Source: an uncultured Porphyromonadaceae bacterium (GTDB lineage: Bacteria > Bacteroidota > Bacteroidia > Bacteroidales > Muribaculaceae). From it: 32,837 nt of DNA. This document shows positions 1 through 5,616 of the stretch, in pieces (the stretch's first letter is position 1; each line of letters opens with the position of its first letter). The notes below the pieces were generated by a model. It made no database searches and had not been told where the DNA came from. It saw only the letters and a list, made by a program, of their open reading frames with translations. The position numbers and the translations under genes are program-made. The stretch covers positions 1 through 32,837 of the forward strand of contig CAMWMR010000029.1 in assembly GCA_947175425.1 (NCBI GenBank), written 5' to 3'.

Positions 1-494
1 GGGGAGGTGTGGTGGTCGGAGGAAACTTCATCTTCCACGCCGGCAAGAACACCGAGTTCGCCTTCTACGGTTACGTCGTGCTGGTGAGCGTAGTCGCATA
101 CCTGTTTTGTGAGGGCTACGTTTTCTTCGTAGGGAAGGTGAGAACCGTCGATCATTACGGAAGAGAAACCGCAGTCGATGCAGTTTTTGCAGAGTTCGAA
201 GGAATCACCGTGGTCCAGGTGAAGAACAATCTGGGGATTTTCCCAGCCGAGTTCCTTGGCATACTCAACAGCGCCCTGTGCCATGTAGCGGAGCAGGGTA
301 GCGTTAGCATAGTTGCGTGCACCTTTGGAAACCTGAAGGATTACGGGCGATTTTTCTTCGGCAGCAGCGCGGATAATAGCCTGAAGCTGCTCCATATTGT
401 TGAAGTTGAAGGCGGGAATGGCATATCCGCCGGCAATGGCCTTTTTGAACATCTCGCGGGTGTTCACCAAGCCAAGTTCTTTGTAACTTACCAT
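1..494 (-). CDS. fba: Fructose-bisphosphate aldolase, class II (5' part, runs off window)
   Basis: Cytosolic glycolytic/gluconeogenic enzyme that reversibly cleaves fructose-1,6-bisphosphate to dihydroxyacetone phosphate and glyceraldehyde-3-phosphate, using a divalent metal. I translated the minus strand from the ATG at 494-492. The first 164 residues are open to the window edge and begin MVSYKELGLVNTREMF. The class II signature LHLDHGD lies at residues 91-97 and supplies the catalytic Asp94 and metal-ligand His95. A further EGELG motif at 144-148 matches the second metal-binding segment. The remainder of the protein, with the other metal histidines, lies outside the window. A Bacteroidetes -7-like element sits about 75 bp upstream. 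The gene is divergent from the NSS transporter, and the long plus-strand frame over it is only its antisense shadow. Confidence 0.95.
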   Translation of the reverse strand, partial: MVSYKELGLVNTREMFKKAIAGGYAIPAFNFNNMEQLQAIIRAAAEEKSPVILQVSKGARNYANATLLRYMAQGAVEYAKELGWENPQIVLHLDHGDSFELCKNCIDCGFSSVMIDGSHLPYEENVALTKQVCDYAHQHDVTVEGELGVLAGVEDEVSSDHHTS

Positions 495-567
495 TGTTAT
501 TTAATTGTTAAACAGATTGCTGCAATTCTTGCACAAGCTCTTTGCAAGCCTTTGTGCGTTTCGGGTG

Positions 568-575
568 CAAAGATA
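568..575 (-). promoter_or_regulatory. Putative -7 element for fba
   Basis: On the minus strand this reads TATCTTTG, an exact match to the Bacteroidetes -7 consensus TAnnTTTG. It would give a leader of roughly 65 nt before the aldolase ATG. No well-spaced -33 TTTG is evident, so the call rests on the -7 motif and its position. Confidence 0.45.
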
Positions 576-606
576 CGGTTTTTTTCTCAAAAAAACATTA
601 TTGCCG

Positions 607-637
607 TTTGATTTTTGAATTAAAACTGTTAATTTTG
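607..637 (+). promoter_or_regulatory. Bacteroidetes-type promoter for the NSS transporter operon
   Basis: A TTTG at 607-610 is followed after 19 bp by TAATTTTG at 630-637, matching the -33/-7 pattern of the Bacteroidetes primary sigma factor. Transcription would start near 644, leaving a short leader of about 16 nt before the ATG at 660. No Shine-Dalgarno sequence is present, as is usual in this phylum. Confidence 0.65.
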
Positions 638-659
638 CCGCACTATTCCAAAAAAATCA

Positions 660-2027
660 ATGTCCGAAAAATCACAATTTGCGTCGAAAATTGGCCTTAT
701 AGCAGCTACGGTGGGCTCTGCCGTAGGATTAGGCAACGTATGGCGCTTCCCCGCCGAAGCTCAGTCAAATGGCGGCGCTGCTTTTTTACTTCTATATATA
801 ATCTGCGTTTTTGTTCTTGGTATTCCCGTAATGCTCGCCGAGTTCTCGCTTGGCCGCGCAAGCCGTTCCGATGCCATTGGTGCGTTCAAGGTTCTCTCAC
901 CCGGCAAGCCGTGGTGGTGCGTGGGCGCTCTGGCTGTGCTGGCATCGTTCCTCATTCTGTGCTATTATATGGTTGTGGCCGGCTGGACGCTGGAGTATCT
1001 TGTGGAAAGTATAGGCACCGGCCTGTATTCGCATCTCGATGAGGCCGGAGGCAGCTCGCTACATGGTATTTTTGCCGCAAAAATGCAGGAATATGTTGCC
1101 ACCGACGCAAAACCGCTGCTGTTCACCTATGCTATGATTGCCATTAATATTGTGGTGTTGTTGGGAGGCGTCAGCAAGGGAATAGAGAGGCTTTCCAATA
1201 TTCTCATGCCCGTGCTGTTTGTAATTCTGGTGTTGCTGTGCGGCGTGTGTCTGTCGCTGCCGGGAGCGTCGGCAGGCGTGAGCTACTTCCTTGAACCCGA
1301 TTTTTCCAAAATAACGCCGGGAGTTATTGTCAATGCTCTGGGGCAGGCTTTTTTCTCGCTGAGTCTCGGCATGGGCATCCTCATAACATATGCATCATAT
1401 TATCCCTCGCACACCCCGCTCACGCGCACATCGGTAATTGTGTCGCTGCTGAGTTTGCTTGTGGCTGTGCTTATGGGGCTTATAATATTCCCTGCAGTAA
1501 CAGCGTTCGGGCTTGACAAAGAGCCGCTTCAAGGTGCCACTCTCGTGTTTGTAACCCTCCCCGAGGTATTTGCAAACCTGCCGTGGCCGCGTTTGTGGAG
1601 CTCGCTGTTTTTCCTGCTTCTTTTTGTTGCCGCGCTCACCAGCACGGTATCCATTGCCGAGGTTTCGGTGGCCATGCTTCAGGACCGCCTGCGCTTTTCA
1701 CGCCGCAAAGCCGTGTTGTGCGTTATGTTGCCTTTGTTCGTGCTCAGCGCCCTGTGCTCGTTGTCGTTCGGCAGTATGAGCGATTTCAAACTGTTGGGAA
1801 TGACAATCTTCGACCTCCTCGACACTTTCACCACCGACATCCTCCTGCCCGTAGTTTCAATTGGAGTATGCGTTTATGTTGGTTGGTTTGCCAAGAACAA
1901 GCTGCTGAGCGAGCAACTTTCCAATGCGGGAACTCTAAAGGCGCGTCACACTGCGGTGACAATGAATATTATCCGTTATGCAGCCCCTGCGCTTATTGCT
2001 CTTGTACTGATATATAACTACTTGTAG
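660..2027 (+). CDS. Sodium-dependent transporter, neurotransmitter:sodium symporter (NSS/SNF) family
   Basis: Inner-membrane secondary transporter expected to import an amino acid or related amine with Na+. The N-terminus has the NSS hallmark of TM1-TM2: GSAVGLGNVWRFP at about residues 19-31, followed by an Asn-Gly-Gly-Ala-Ala segment. The first of these forms the unwound Na+/substrate site in LeuT-fold proteins. About eleven hydrophobic segments can be counted over 455 residues, with the last one (ALIALVLIYNYL) at the C-terminus. This fits the 11-TM bacterial branch (MhsT/Tyt1-like) rather than the 12-TM LeuT type. Substrate cannot be read from sequence. The gene follows its own promoter and is separated by 3 nt from a small membrane-protein gene, so the two are probably cotranscribed. 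Confidence 0.93.
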   Translation: MSEKSQFASKIGLIAATVGSAVGLGNVWRFPAEAQSNGGAAFLLLYIICVFVLGIPVMLAEFSLGRASRSDAIGAFKVLSPGKPWWCVGALAVLASFLILCYYMVVAGWTLEYLVESIGTGLYSHLDEAGGSSLHGIFAAKMQEYVATDAKPLLFTYAMIAINIVVLLGGVSKGIERLSNILMPVLFVILVLLCGVCLSLPGASAGVSYFLEPDFSKITPGVIVNALGQAFFSLSLGMGILITYASYYPSHTPLTRTSVIVSLLSLLVAVLMGLIIFPAVTAFGLDKEPLQGATLVFVTLPEVFANLPWPRLWSSLFFLLLFVAALTSTVSIAEVSVAMLQDRLRFSRRKAVLCVMLPLFVLSALCSLSFGSMSDFKLLGMTIFDLLDTFTTDILLPVVSIGVCVYVGWFAKNKLLSEQLSNAGTLKARHTAVTMNIIRYAAPALIALVLIYNYL

Positions 2028-2030
2028 CCC

Positions 2031-2318
2031 ATGGATAAACGCAGGCAGAGAATGCTGAGTATCATAGGATACTCCGTAACGGCGGTGCTTGTCGTTATAT
2101 GCGTTCTTGTGCTGTTACTCGCCCGCTCGGGCAATTCCAATGAACCTGCACAGCTTATGATAAGTGCGGAAGAGCGCGAAAGCGTTTTGCGACAAACCGC
2201 CGCTGCCGATTCCGTGGCCAAGGAAGAAAAGAAACGCAAAAGCACAACCAAAACTACACACAAAAAGACCCGTACTCCGCGCCGACATCTCGACGACCCC
2301 GTTCCGGTGCAGTTTTAG
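2031..2318 (+). CDS. Small single-pass membrane protein with basic tail, unknown function
   Basis: A 95-residue protein I do not recognise. It has a short charged N-terminus (MDKRRQR), one hydrophobic segment at about residues 10-30 (IIGYSVTAVLVVICVLVLLL), then a hydrophilic tail that becomes strongly basic at about 66-86 (KKRKSTTKTTHKKTRTPRR). Positive residues precede the single membrane segment, so the tail could be periplasmic, but topology is uncertain. It starts 3 nt after the transporter stop and must be cotranscribed with it, which suggests an accessory role or simply a translational partner. Its stop codon overlaps the stop of the convergent DUF3109 gene. The composition looks genuine (membrane segment, operon spacing), although no family was identified. 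Confidence 0.7.
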   Translation: MDKRRQRMLSIIGYSVTAVLVVICVLVLLLARSGNSNEPAQLMISAEERESVLRQTAAADSVAKEEKKRKSTTKTTHKKTRTPRRHLDDPVPVQF

Positions 2319-2911
2319 TCAATAGCGTCGTTTCCGCCGTATTGTTTTATATATTCGCGGCAGACCAGAGCGAGTTCCTCGTACCATTCATCGCCGAAAC
2401 GGCGTCGCAGCGGGCCTTCCAGAAATTCGTAGGCTCGTATGCCTTTGGCACGGCCGAGAACTTCGGCGGCTTTGCATATGCGCCAGCGGTGCAGATTGAC
2501 AGCCGTGAACGAGTCGTACTGCTTTATGCGAACCGGGTAGAGATGACACGACACCGGTTTGTAAAAATCGGTTTTTCCCTCCCTGAAAGCTTTTTCAATA
2601 GCACACAGCCATGTGCCGTTCTCGTCCATGGTGGCAAAAGCGCACAGGCCGCCTTCGACGAGTGTTGTAACCTCATCGCCCTCGCAGTCGATATAGCTCA
2701 CGCCGTTTTCCTCTATTTCGCGCAGTCCGGCGGGCAGAAGGTAGGGTTTTATATCCTCAAGAATATTCCTTAGAATATCGGCCTCGCCGGGAGCAAGCGG
2801 AGCGCCGGCGTCGCCGTCGAGGCAGCACTGGCCTTTGCATGCGCCCAGGTCGCAGCAAAAATAACGTTCTACAAGGTCGAGGCTTACAAGTGTGTCGTTT
2901 ATCTGTAGCAT
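2315..2911 (-). CDS. DUF3109 family cysteine-rich protein
   Basis: 198-residue cytosolic protein of the DUF3109 family, which is common in Bacteroidetes and has no established function. Starting from MLQINDTLVS, it has a cysteine cluster near the N-terminus (Cys19, Cys20, Cys25, Cys29, Cys30 in YFCCDLGACKGQCC). Further single cysteines occur in motifs such as GLCAF, WLCAIE and SCHLYPVR. The pattern resembles metal or Fe-S binding in related YkgJ-type proteins, which is inference. I chose the ATG at 2911, which lies 2 nt after the upstream plug-gene stop. The longer frame begins with TTG at 2932 inside that gene and is unlikely. It is last in the ung-plug-DUF3109 operon and converges on the small membrane-protein gene with a 4-nt overlap. 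Confidence 0.88.
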   Translation of the reverse strand: MLQINDTLVSLDLVERYFCCDLGACKGQCCLDGDAGAPLAPGEADILRNILEDIKPYLLPAGLREIEENGVSYIDCEGDEVTTLVEGGLCAFATMDENGTWLCAIEKAFREGKTDFYKPVSCHLYPVRIKQYDSFTAVNLHRWRICKAAEVLGRAKGIRAYEFLEGPLRRRFGDEWYEELALVCREYIKQYGGNDAID

Positions 2912-2913
2912 AA

Positions 2914-4170
2914 TCAAATATCGGTTTTGCAAGTGCCGAAGCCTGCGAGGCGGTCGTAGCGCTCGCCCGGACGTCGGTGGTAAATCTTGACGGTGTACTC
3001 GTTAACCGTCTGGTATTTGTCTCCCTCCAAAGCGTTGGTATATCCTCGTTTTGCACCGGGAGGCACAATAAGGTACTGGTAATTGTATGCTCCTTGTTTA
3101 AGAAGCATGGCGCGTTCGTACAAGCCTGTCGAGGGATTGAAGAACATGCGCGAATTGTCGTCGAAACGCCGTTGCACGAAATCACCGTCGAGGAAAATCA
3201 TGGCACCGGGAGTGTCGGGATAGTCAAGGGTGAAATGAACAACGCCGTAGTCGGCTTCGATATCGCTTTGCGAGGAATTATATTCACGAATAAAATAGCG
3301 GCCATGCTGGGTGCTGTCGTAGAGGTAAGGCTCATCGGCACGGCTGTCGTCGGTGTACAGCTTGTAGTGATAGTAGGGTGCGAAATATTCTATGTTGTCC
3401 ACCCTCATTCCCGGATAAGTGTCGCTCACAAACTCCATGCGGCGGTACTCGTTTCCGGCATCGAAAATAAGCGCGGGAATATGCTCGTATATCACCCGGC
3501 TGCCCTGCACGCGCAGCGGCTGACGAACCGATACCTCATTGTCGAGCCTTCCGTTTTGCGAGGCCGTTACAAGCAGGTCGTTGAAAGGGTCCTGAACGCC
3601 CGCATGCTCCACATCGGCAATAACTGTTAACTGCTGGTGGCTCTTGTTATAGTCGATATCGGTTTGTGAAGCGGCGGAAACGGCAAGGGGAATTGTTCCC
3701 TCGCTCACGCAGAAACGGCATTGCAGCAAGGTTTCCGAGGGGTCGTCCTCATCGTATACTTTAAGCAGATAGTTGCCCGATTTTGTCATTTGCAGTTGCT
3801 CGTTGGGCAAAGTTATGCTGTAATGCACATAATGCACTGTTGTGGCGCGGGAAAAATCGTAGTTGTCAATAGTCGATTCGTTAAACCCGTCCACATATTC
3901 GCTTTCAACAAGTTGCGAGGGTTGCCAATTGGCATTGCAGTGCACGAGCGAGCAGCGCAGATAGCGGCGATCCTCGTCGAGGCAGTCAAAATCCACTTGT
4001 ATACGGTCGGCCGAATTAAGCTGTATTACCGGAGGAGCAAAATCATCGCCGGCAAGACGAACCTGCAGCGAACGAATGCGGTCGTCGTAAATGCCCGTCA
4101 TGGTATCGGCTGCAAAAGTCCTGAATATAGCGGCAATGAGCAGGATTATGAGTGTAAAATGCTTGTTCAT
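2914..4170 (-). CDS. Type IX secretion system plug protein (DUF5103 family)
   Basis: 418-residue exported protein. A signal peptide (MNKHFTLIILLIAAIFRTFAA) is followed by an all-beta sequence typical of the family formerly called DUF5103. That family is now described as the T9SS plug, which closes the lateral or periplasmic side of the giant outer-membrane translocon SprA/Sov when no cargo is passing. Family-typical segments include the early IQLNSADRIQVDFDCLDEDRRYL-like strand region, CNANWQPS, and the C-terminal aromatic-rich part (GLYERAMLLKQGAYNYQYL). The frame is open further upstream, but those codons lie inside ung. The ATG at 4170 overlaps the ung stop as ATGA and puts the signal peptide first. 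The role fits the three T9SS cargoes encoded in this window. The plug assignment is family knowledge and was not tested. Confidence 0.85.
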   Translation of the reverse strand: MNKHFTLIILLIAAIFRTFAADTMTGIYDDRIRSLQVRLAGDDFAPPVIQLNSADRIQVDFDCLDEDRRYLRCSLVHCNANWQPSQLVESEYVDGFNESTIDNYDFSRATTVHYVHYSITLPNEQLQMTKSGNYLLKVYDEDDPSETLLQCRFCVSEGTIPLAVSAASQTDIDYNKSHQQLTVIADVEHAGVQDPFNDLLVTASQNGRLDNEVSVRQPLRVQGSRVIYEHIPALIFDAGNEYRRMEFVSDTYPGMRVDNIEYFAPYYHYKLYTDDSRADEPYLYDSTQHGRYFIREYNSSQSDIEADYGVVHFTLDYPDTPGAMIFLDGDFVQRRFDDNSRMFFNPSTGLYERAMLLKQGAYNYQYLIVPPGAKRGYTNALEGDKYQTVNEYTVKIYHRRPGERYDRLAGFGTCKTDI

Positions 4171-4835
4171 AGCCATTTTATGGGTGCCATGCCATGCTCG
4201 GCAAGCCATGCGTTGGTTTTGCTGAAATGTCGGTTGCCAAAGAATCCGCGGTGCGCCGAGAGAGGCGACGGATGCGGAGATGTGAGCACCAGATGCTTCG
4301 AGCGGTCGATTACCGCACCTTTTGAAATTGCATAGGAGCCCCAAAGGATGAATACAAGATTCTCGCGCCGGCTGTTAAGAGCGGCCACGGCGGCATCGGT
4401 AAATCGCTCCCATCCTCGGCGCTGGTGCGAGCCTGCGCGGTGCGCCTCAACCGTGAGTGTGGCGTTGAGCAGGAGAACTCCCTGTTTCGCAAGATAGTCA
4501 AGATTGCCTGCATGTGCCGGGGCCGGAATGCCGAGGTCGTCCGACATTTCCTTGAAAATATTTTTTAGCGAAGGCGGCTGCGCAATTCCCTCGGGAACGG
4601 AAAAACATAGCCCGTCGGCCTGTCCGGGACCATGATAAGGGTCCTGGCCGAGAATAACGACTTTAACTTTGGAGAACGGGCATGCATCGAAAGCCGCAAA
4701 AATGCGCGAAGGAGCGGGATATACCGTTGTTTGCGCATAGCTGTTCTTTACAAAGTTTGCAAGTTCTTGAAAATAAGGCTGAACCCATTCGTCGGCGAGG
4801 GCTTCGCGCCATTCAGGTTCTATTTTAACGTTCAT
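4167..4835 (-). CDS. ung: Uracil-DNA glycosylase, family 1
   Basis: Base-excision repair enzyme that removes uracil from DNA arising by cytosine deamination or dUTP misincorporation. At 222 residues it matches the usual family length. The water-activating motif GQDPYHGPGQADGLCFSV starts at residue 63, with catalytic Asp65. The Ser-Pro-His-Pro-Ser-Pro loop at about 186-191 carries His188, which stabilises the uracil anion. The uracil-binding strand LLLNATLTV is at about 121-129. It is the first gene of a minus-strand operon, its stop overlapping the plug-protein ATG by 4 nt. A candidate -7 element (4855-4862) lies about 20 nt upstream, divergent from the tRNA-Arg promoter. Confidence 0.97.
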   Translation of the reverse strand: MNVKIEPEWREALADEWVQPYFQELANFVKNSYAQTTVYPAPSRIFAAFDACPFSKVKVVILGQDPYHGPGQADGLCFSVPEGIAQPPSLKNIFKEMSDDLGIPAPAHAGNLDYLAKQGVLLLNATLTVEAHRAGSHQRRGWERFTDAAVAALNSRRENLVFILWGSYAISKGAVIDRSKHLVLTSPHPSPLSAHRGFFGNRHFSKTNAWLAEHGMAPIKWL

Positions 4836-4851
4836 ATGCGGGAGAATTTAC

Positions 4852-4882
4852 TTGCAAAACTACAAAAAAAATATTACTTTTG
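4852..4882 (+). promoter_or_regulatory. Promoter of tRNA-Arg(CCG)
   Basis: TTG at 4852-4854, a 20-bp gap, then TACTTTTG at 4875-4882 fit the Bacteroidetes promoter consensus. Transcription would begin near 4889, about 34 nt before the mature tRNA. A GC-rich hairpin (4898-4903 with 4910-4915) sits in the leader. Confidence 0.6.
4855..4862 (-). promoter_or_regulatory. Putative -7 element for ung
   Basis: Read on the minus strand this is TAGTTTTG, an exact TAnnTTTG match located about 20 nt upstream of the ung ATG. It abuts the -33 TTG of the divergent tRNA promoter. A clear -33 box at the correct spacing was not found. Confidence 0.45.
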
Positions 4883-4922
4883 CCACGTAAAAAGCATGCC
4901 GCCTTTACGGGCGGCGTAATTT

Positions 4923-4994
4923 GTCTCCGTAGTTCAATGGATAGAATATCGGATTCCGGTTCCGACGATTAGGGTTCGACTCCCTACGGAGATA
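4923..4994 (+). tRNA. tRNA-Arg, anticodon CCG
   Basis: A complete cloverleaf folds by hand over 72 nt. The acceptor stem is GTCTCCG with CGGAGAT (first pair G-U). The D stem is GTTC/GAAT. The anticodon stem TCGGA/TCCGA encloses loop TTCCGGT with anticodon CCG at 4956-4958. The T stem is TAGGG/CCCTA with loop TTCGACT, and the discriminator base is A4994. CCA is not encoded (the next bases are CGT), so it would be added enzymatically. The anticodon reads the Arg codon CGG. Confidence 0.95.
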
Positions 4995-5003
4995 CGTAAA
5001 AGT

Positions 5004-5041
5004 CCGCAAGTGCTCGTATATCAGCGCTTGCGGTCTTTTTT
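5004..5041 (+). terminator. Rho-independent terminator after tRNA-Arg
   Basis: A 10-bp stem (5004-5013 with 5024-5033, CCGCAAGTGC/GCGCTTGCGG with one G-U pair) and a 10-nt loop are followed by TC and six T residues. It lies 9 nt after the tRNA. It could also weakly stop the convergent PepSY-like transcript ending at 5067. Confidence 0.85.
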
Positions 5042-5066
5042 GGTGTTGTTGGGATGGGGGGCGACG

Positions 5067-5504
5067 TCAGTCGTCGATGCGGAGGAAATTGCCGACGCGG
5101 TCGAATTTCAAATCCACGCCGTTGGCAAGAGTAACTTCGTAGTCGTTTCGGCCTTTGTCTATTTCAACAATTGCCGAGCCGGGGTAGTTGCTGCTCACAT
5201 ATTGGCGGATAGGCTGGAGTACCAGCGCATCGGGCACGGCTTTGTGGCCGCGGTCGATGTTTTTCCATTCGCCGTCCTTGTTGAAATCCACTTCGGTACC
5301 GTCGGACAGAATGGCCTCGTATTCGGTTTTTACAAGGTCTTTATCCACTTTCACATGATTCACAGTTAGTTTGGGGAAATGAGTCTTGAGCATGGTTTTT
5401 GCTGCTTGCGGCAGCGGCTCGGCGCTGTTATAAACGCGGTCGCGTGCCGACAAGGCGCCGGCGGTGAAAAGAACTGTTGCAAGAACGAGTAGTAATTTTT
5501 TCAT
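5067..5504 (-). CDS. PepSY-like domain exported protein
   Basis: 145-residue protein with a signal peptide (MKKLLLVLATVLFTAGALSA) and a mature part resembling the Bacteroidetes PepSY-like family (beta-lactamase-inhibitor-like fold, formerly DUF2874). Two related half-repeats are visible. Each has a helix-type segment ending in a hydrophobic HFPK or NYPG turn, then strands such as VKTEYEAILSDGTEVDFNKDGEWKNID (first) and YEVTLANGVDLKFDRVGNFLRID (second). The pattern of sequence-coded variable, DG, F-D, G-W/N repeats is characteristic. Location is predicted to be periplasmic or surface; function in the family is not established. It is transcribed in the same direction as the amidase gene upstream but separated from it by a strong terminator, so it is probably a separate transcript. 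Confidence 0.85.
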   Translation of the reverse strand: MKKLLLVLATVLFTAGALSARDRVYNSAEPLPQAAKTMLKTHFPKLTVNHVKVDKDLVKTEYEAILSDGTEVDFNKDGEWKNIDRGHKAVPDALVLQPIRQYVSSNYPGSAIVEIDKGRNDYEVTLANGVDLKFDRVGNFLRIDD

Positions 5505-5563
5505 AATCGTTGAATTTGTGTTATTGAATTAGAACAGTCTTGCATGGCATATTGTTTTGACAA

Positions 5564-5595
5564 TAAAAACAGGCCATGCTTTGGGCATGGCCTGT
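5564..5595 (-). terminator. Rho-independent terminator after the T9SS amidase gene
   Basis: A perfect 11-bp stem (5569-5579 with 5585-5595, ACAGGCCATGC/GCATGGCCTGT) has a 5-nt loop. On the minus strand it is followed by a T-rich run just below 5569. It lies about 20 nt beyond the amidase stop codon at 5617. Confidence 0.88.
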
Positions 5596-5616
5596 TGTGT
5601 TAATGTTTCCGGCTTG

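Noticed and set aside
9-611. Plus-strand open frame of 200 codons
   Set aside because: Antisense of the fba gene; the minus strand gives a clear aldolase with the LHLDHGD signature.
4171-4344. Longer start for the plug protein
   Set aside because: The extra codons lie inside ung in another frame, and the signal peptide begins at 4170.
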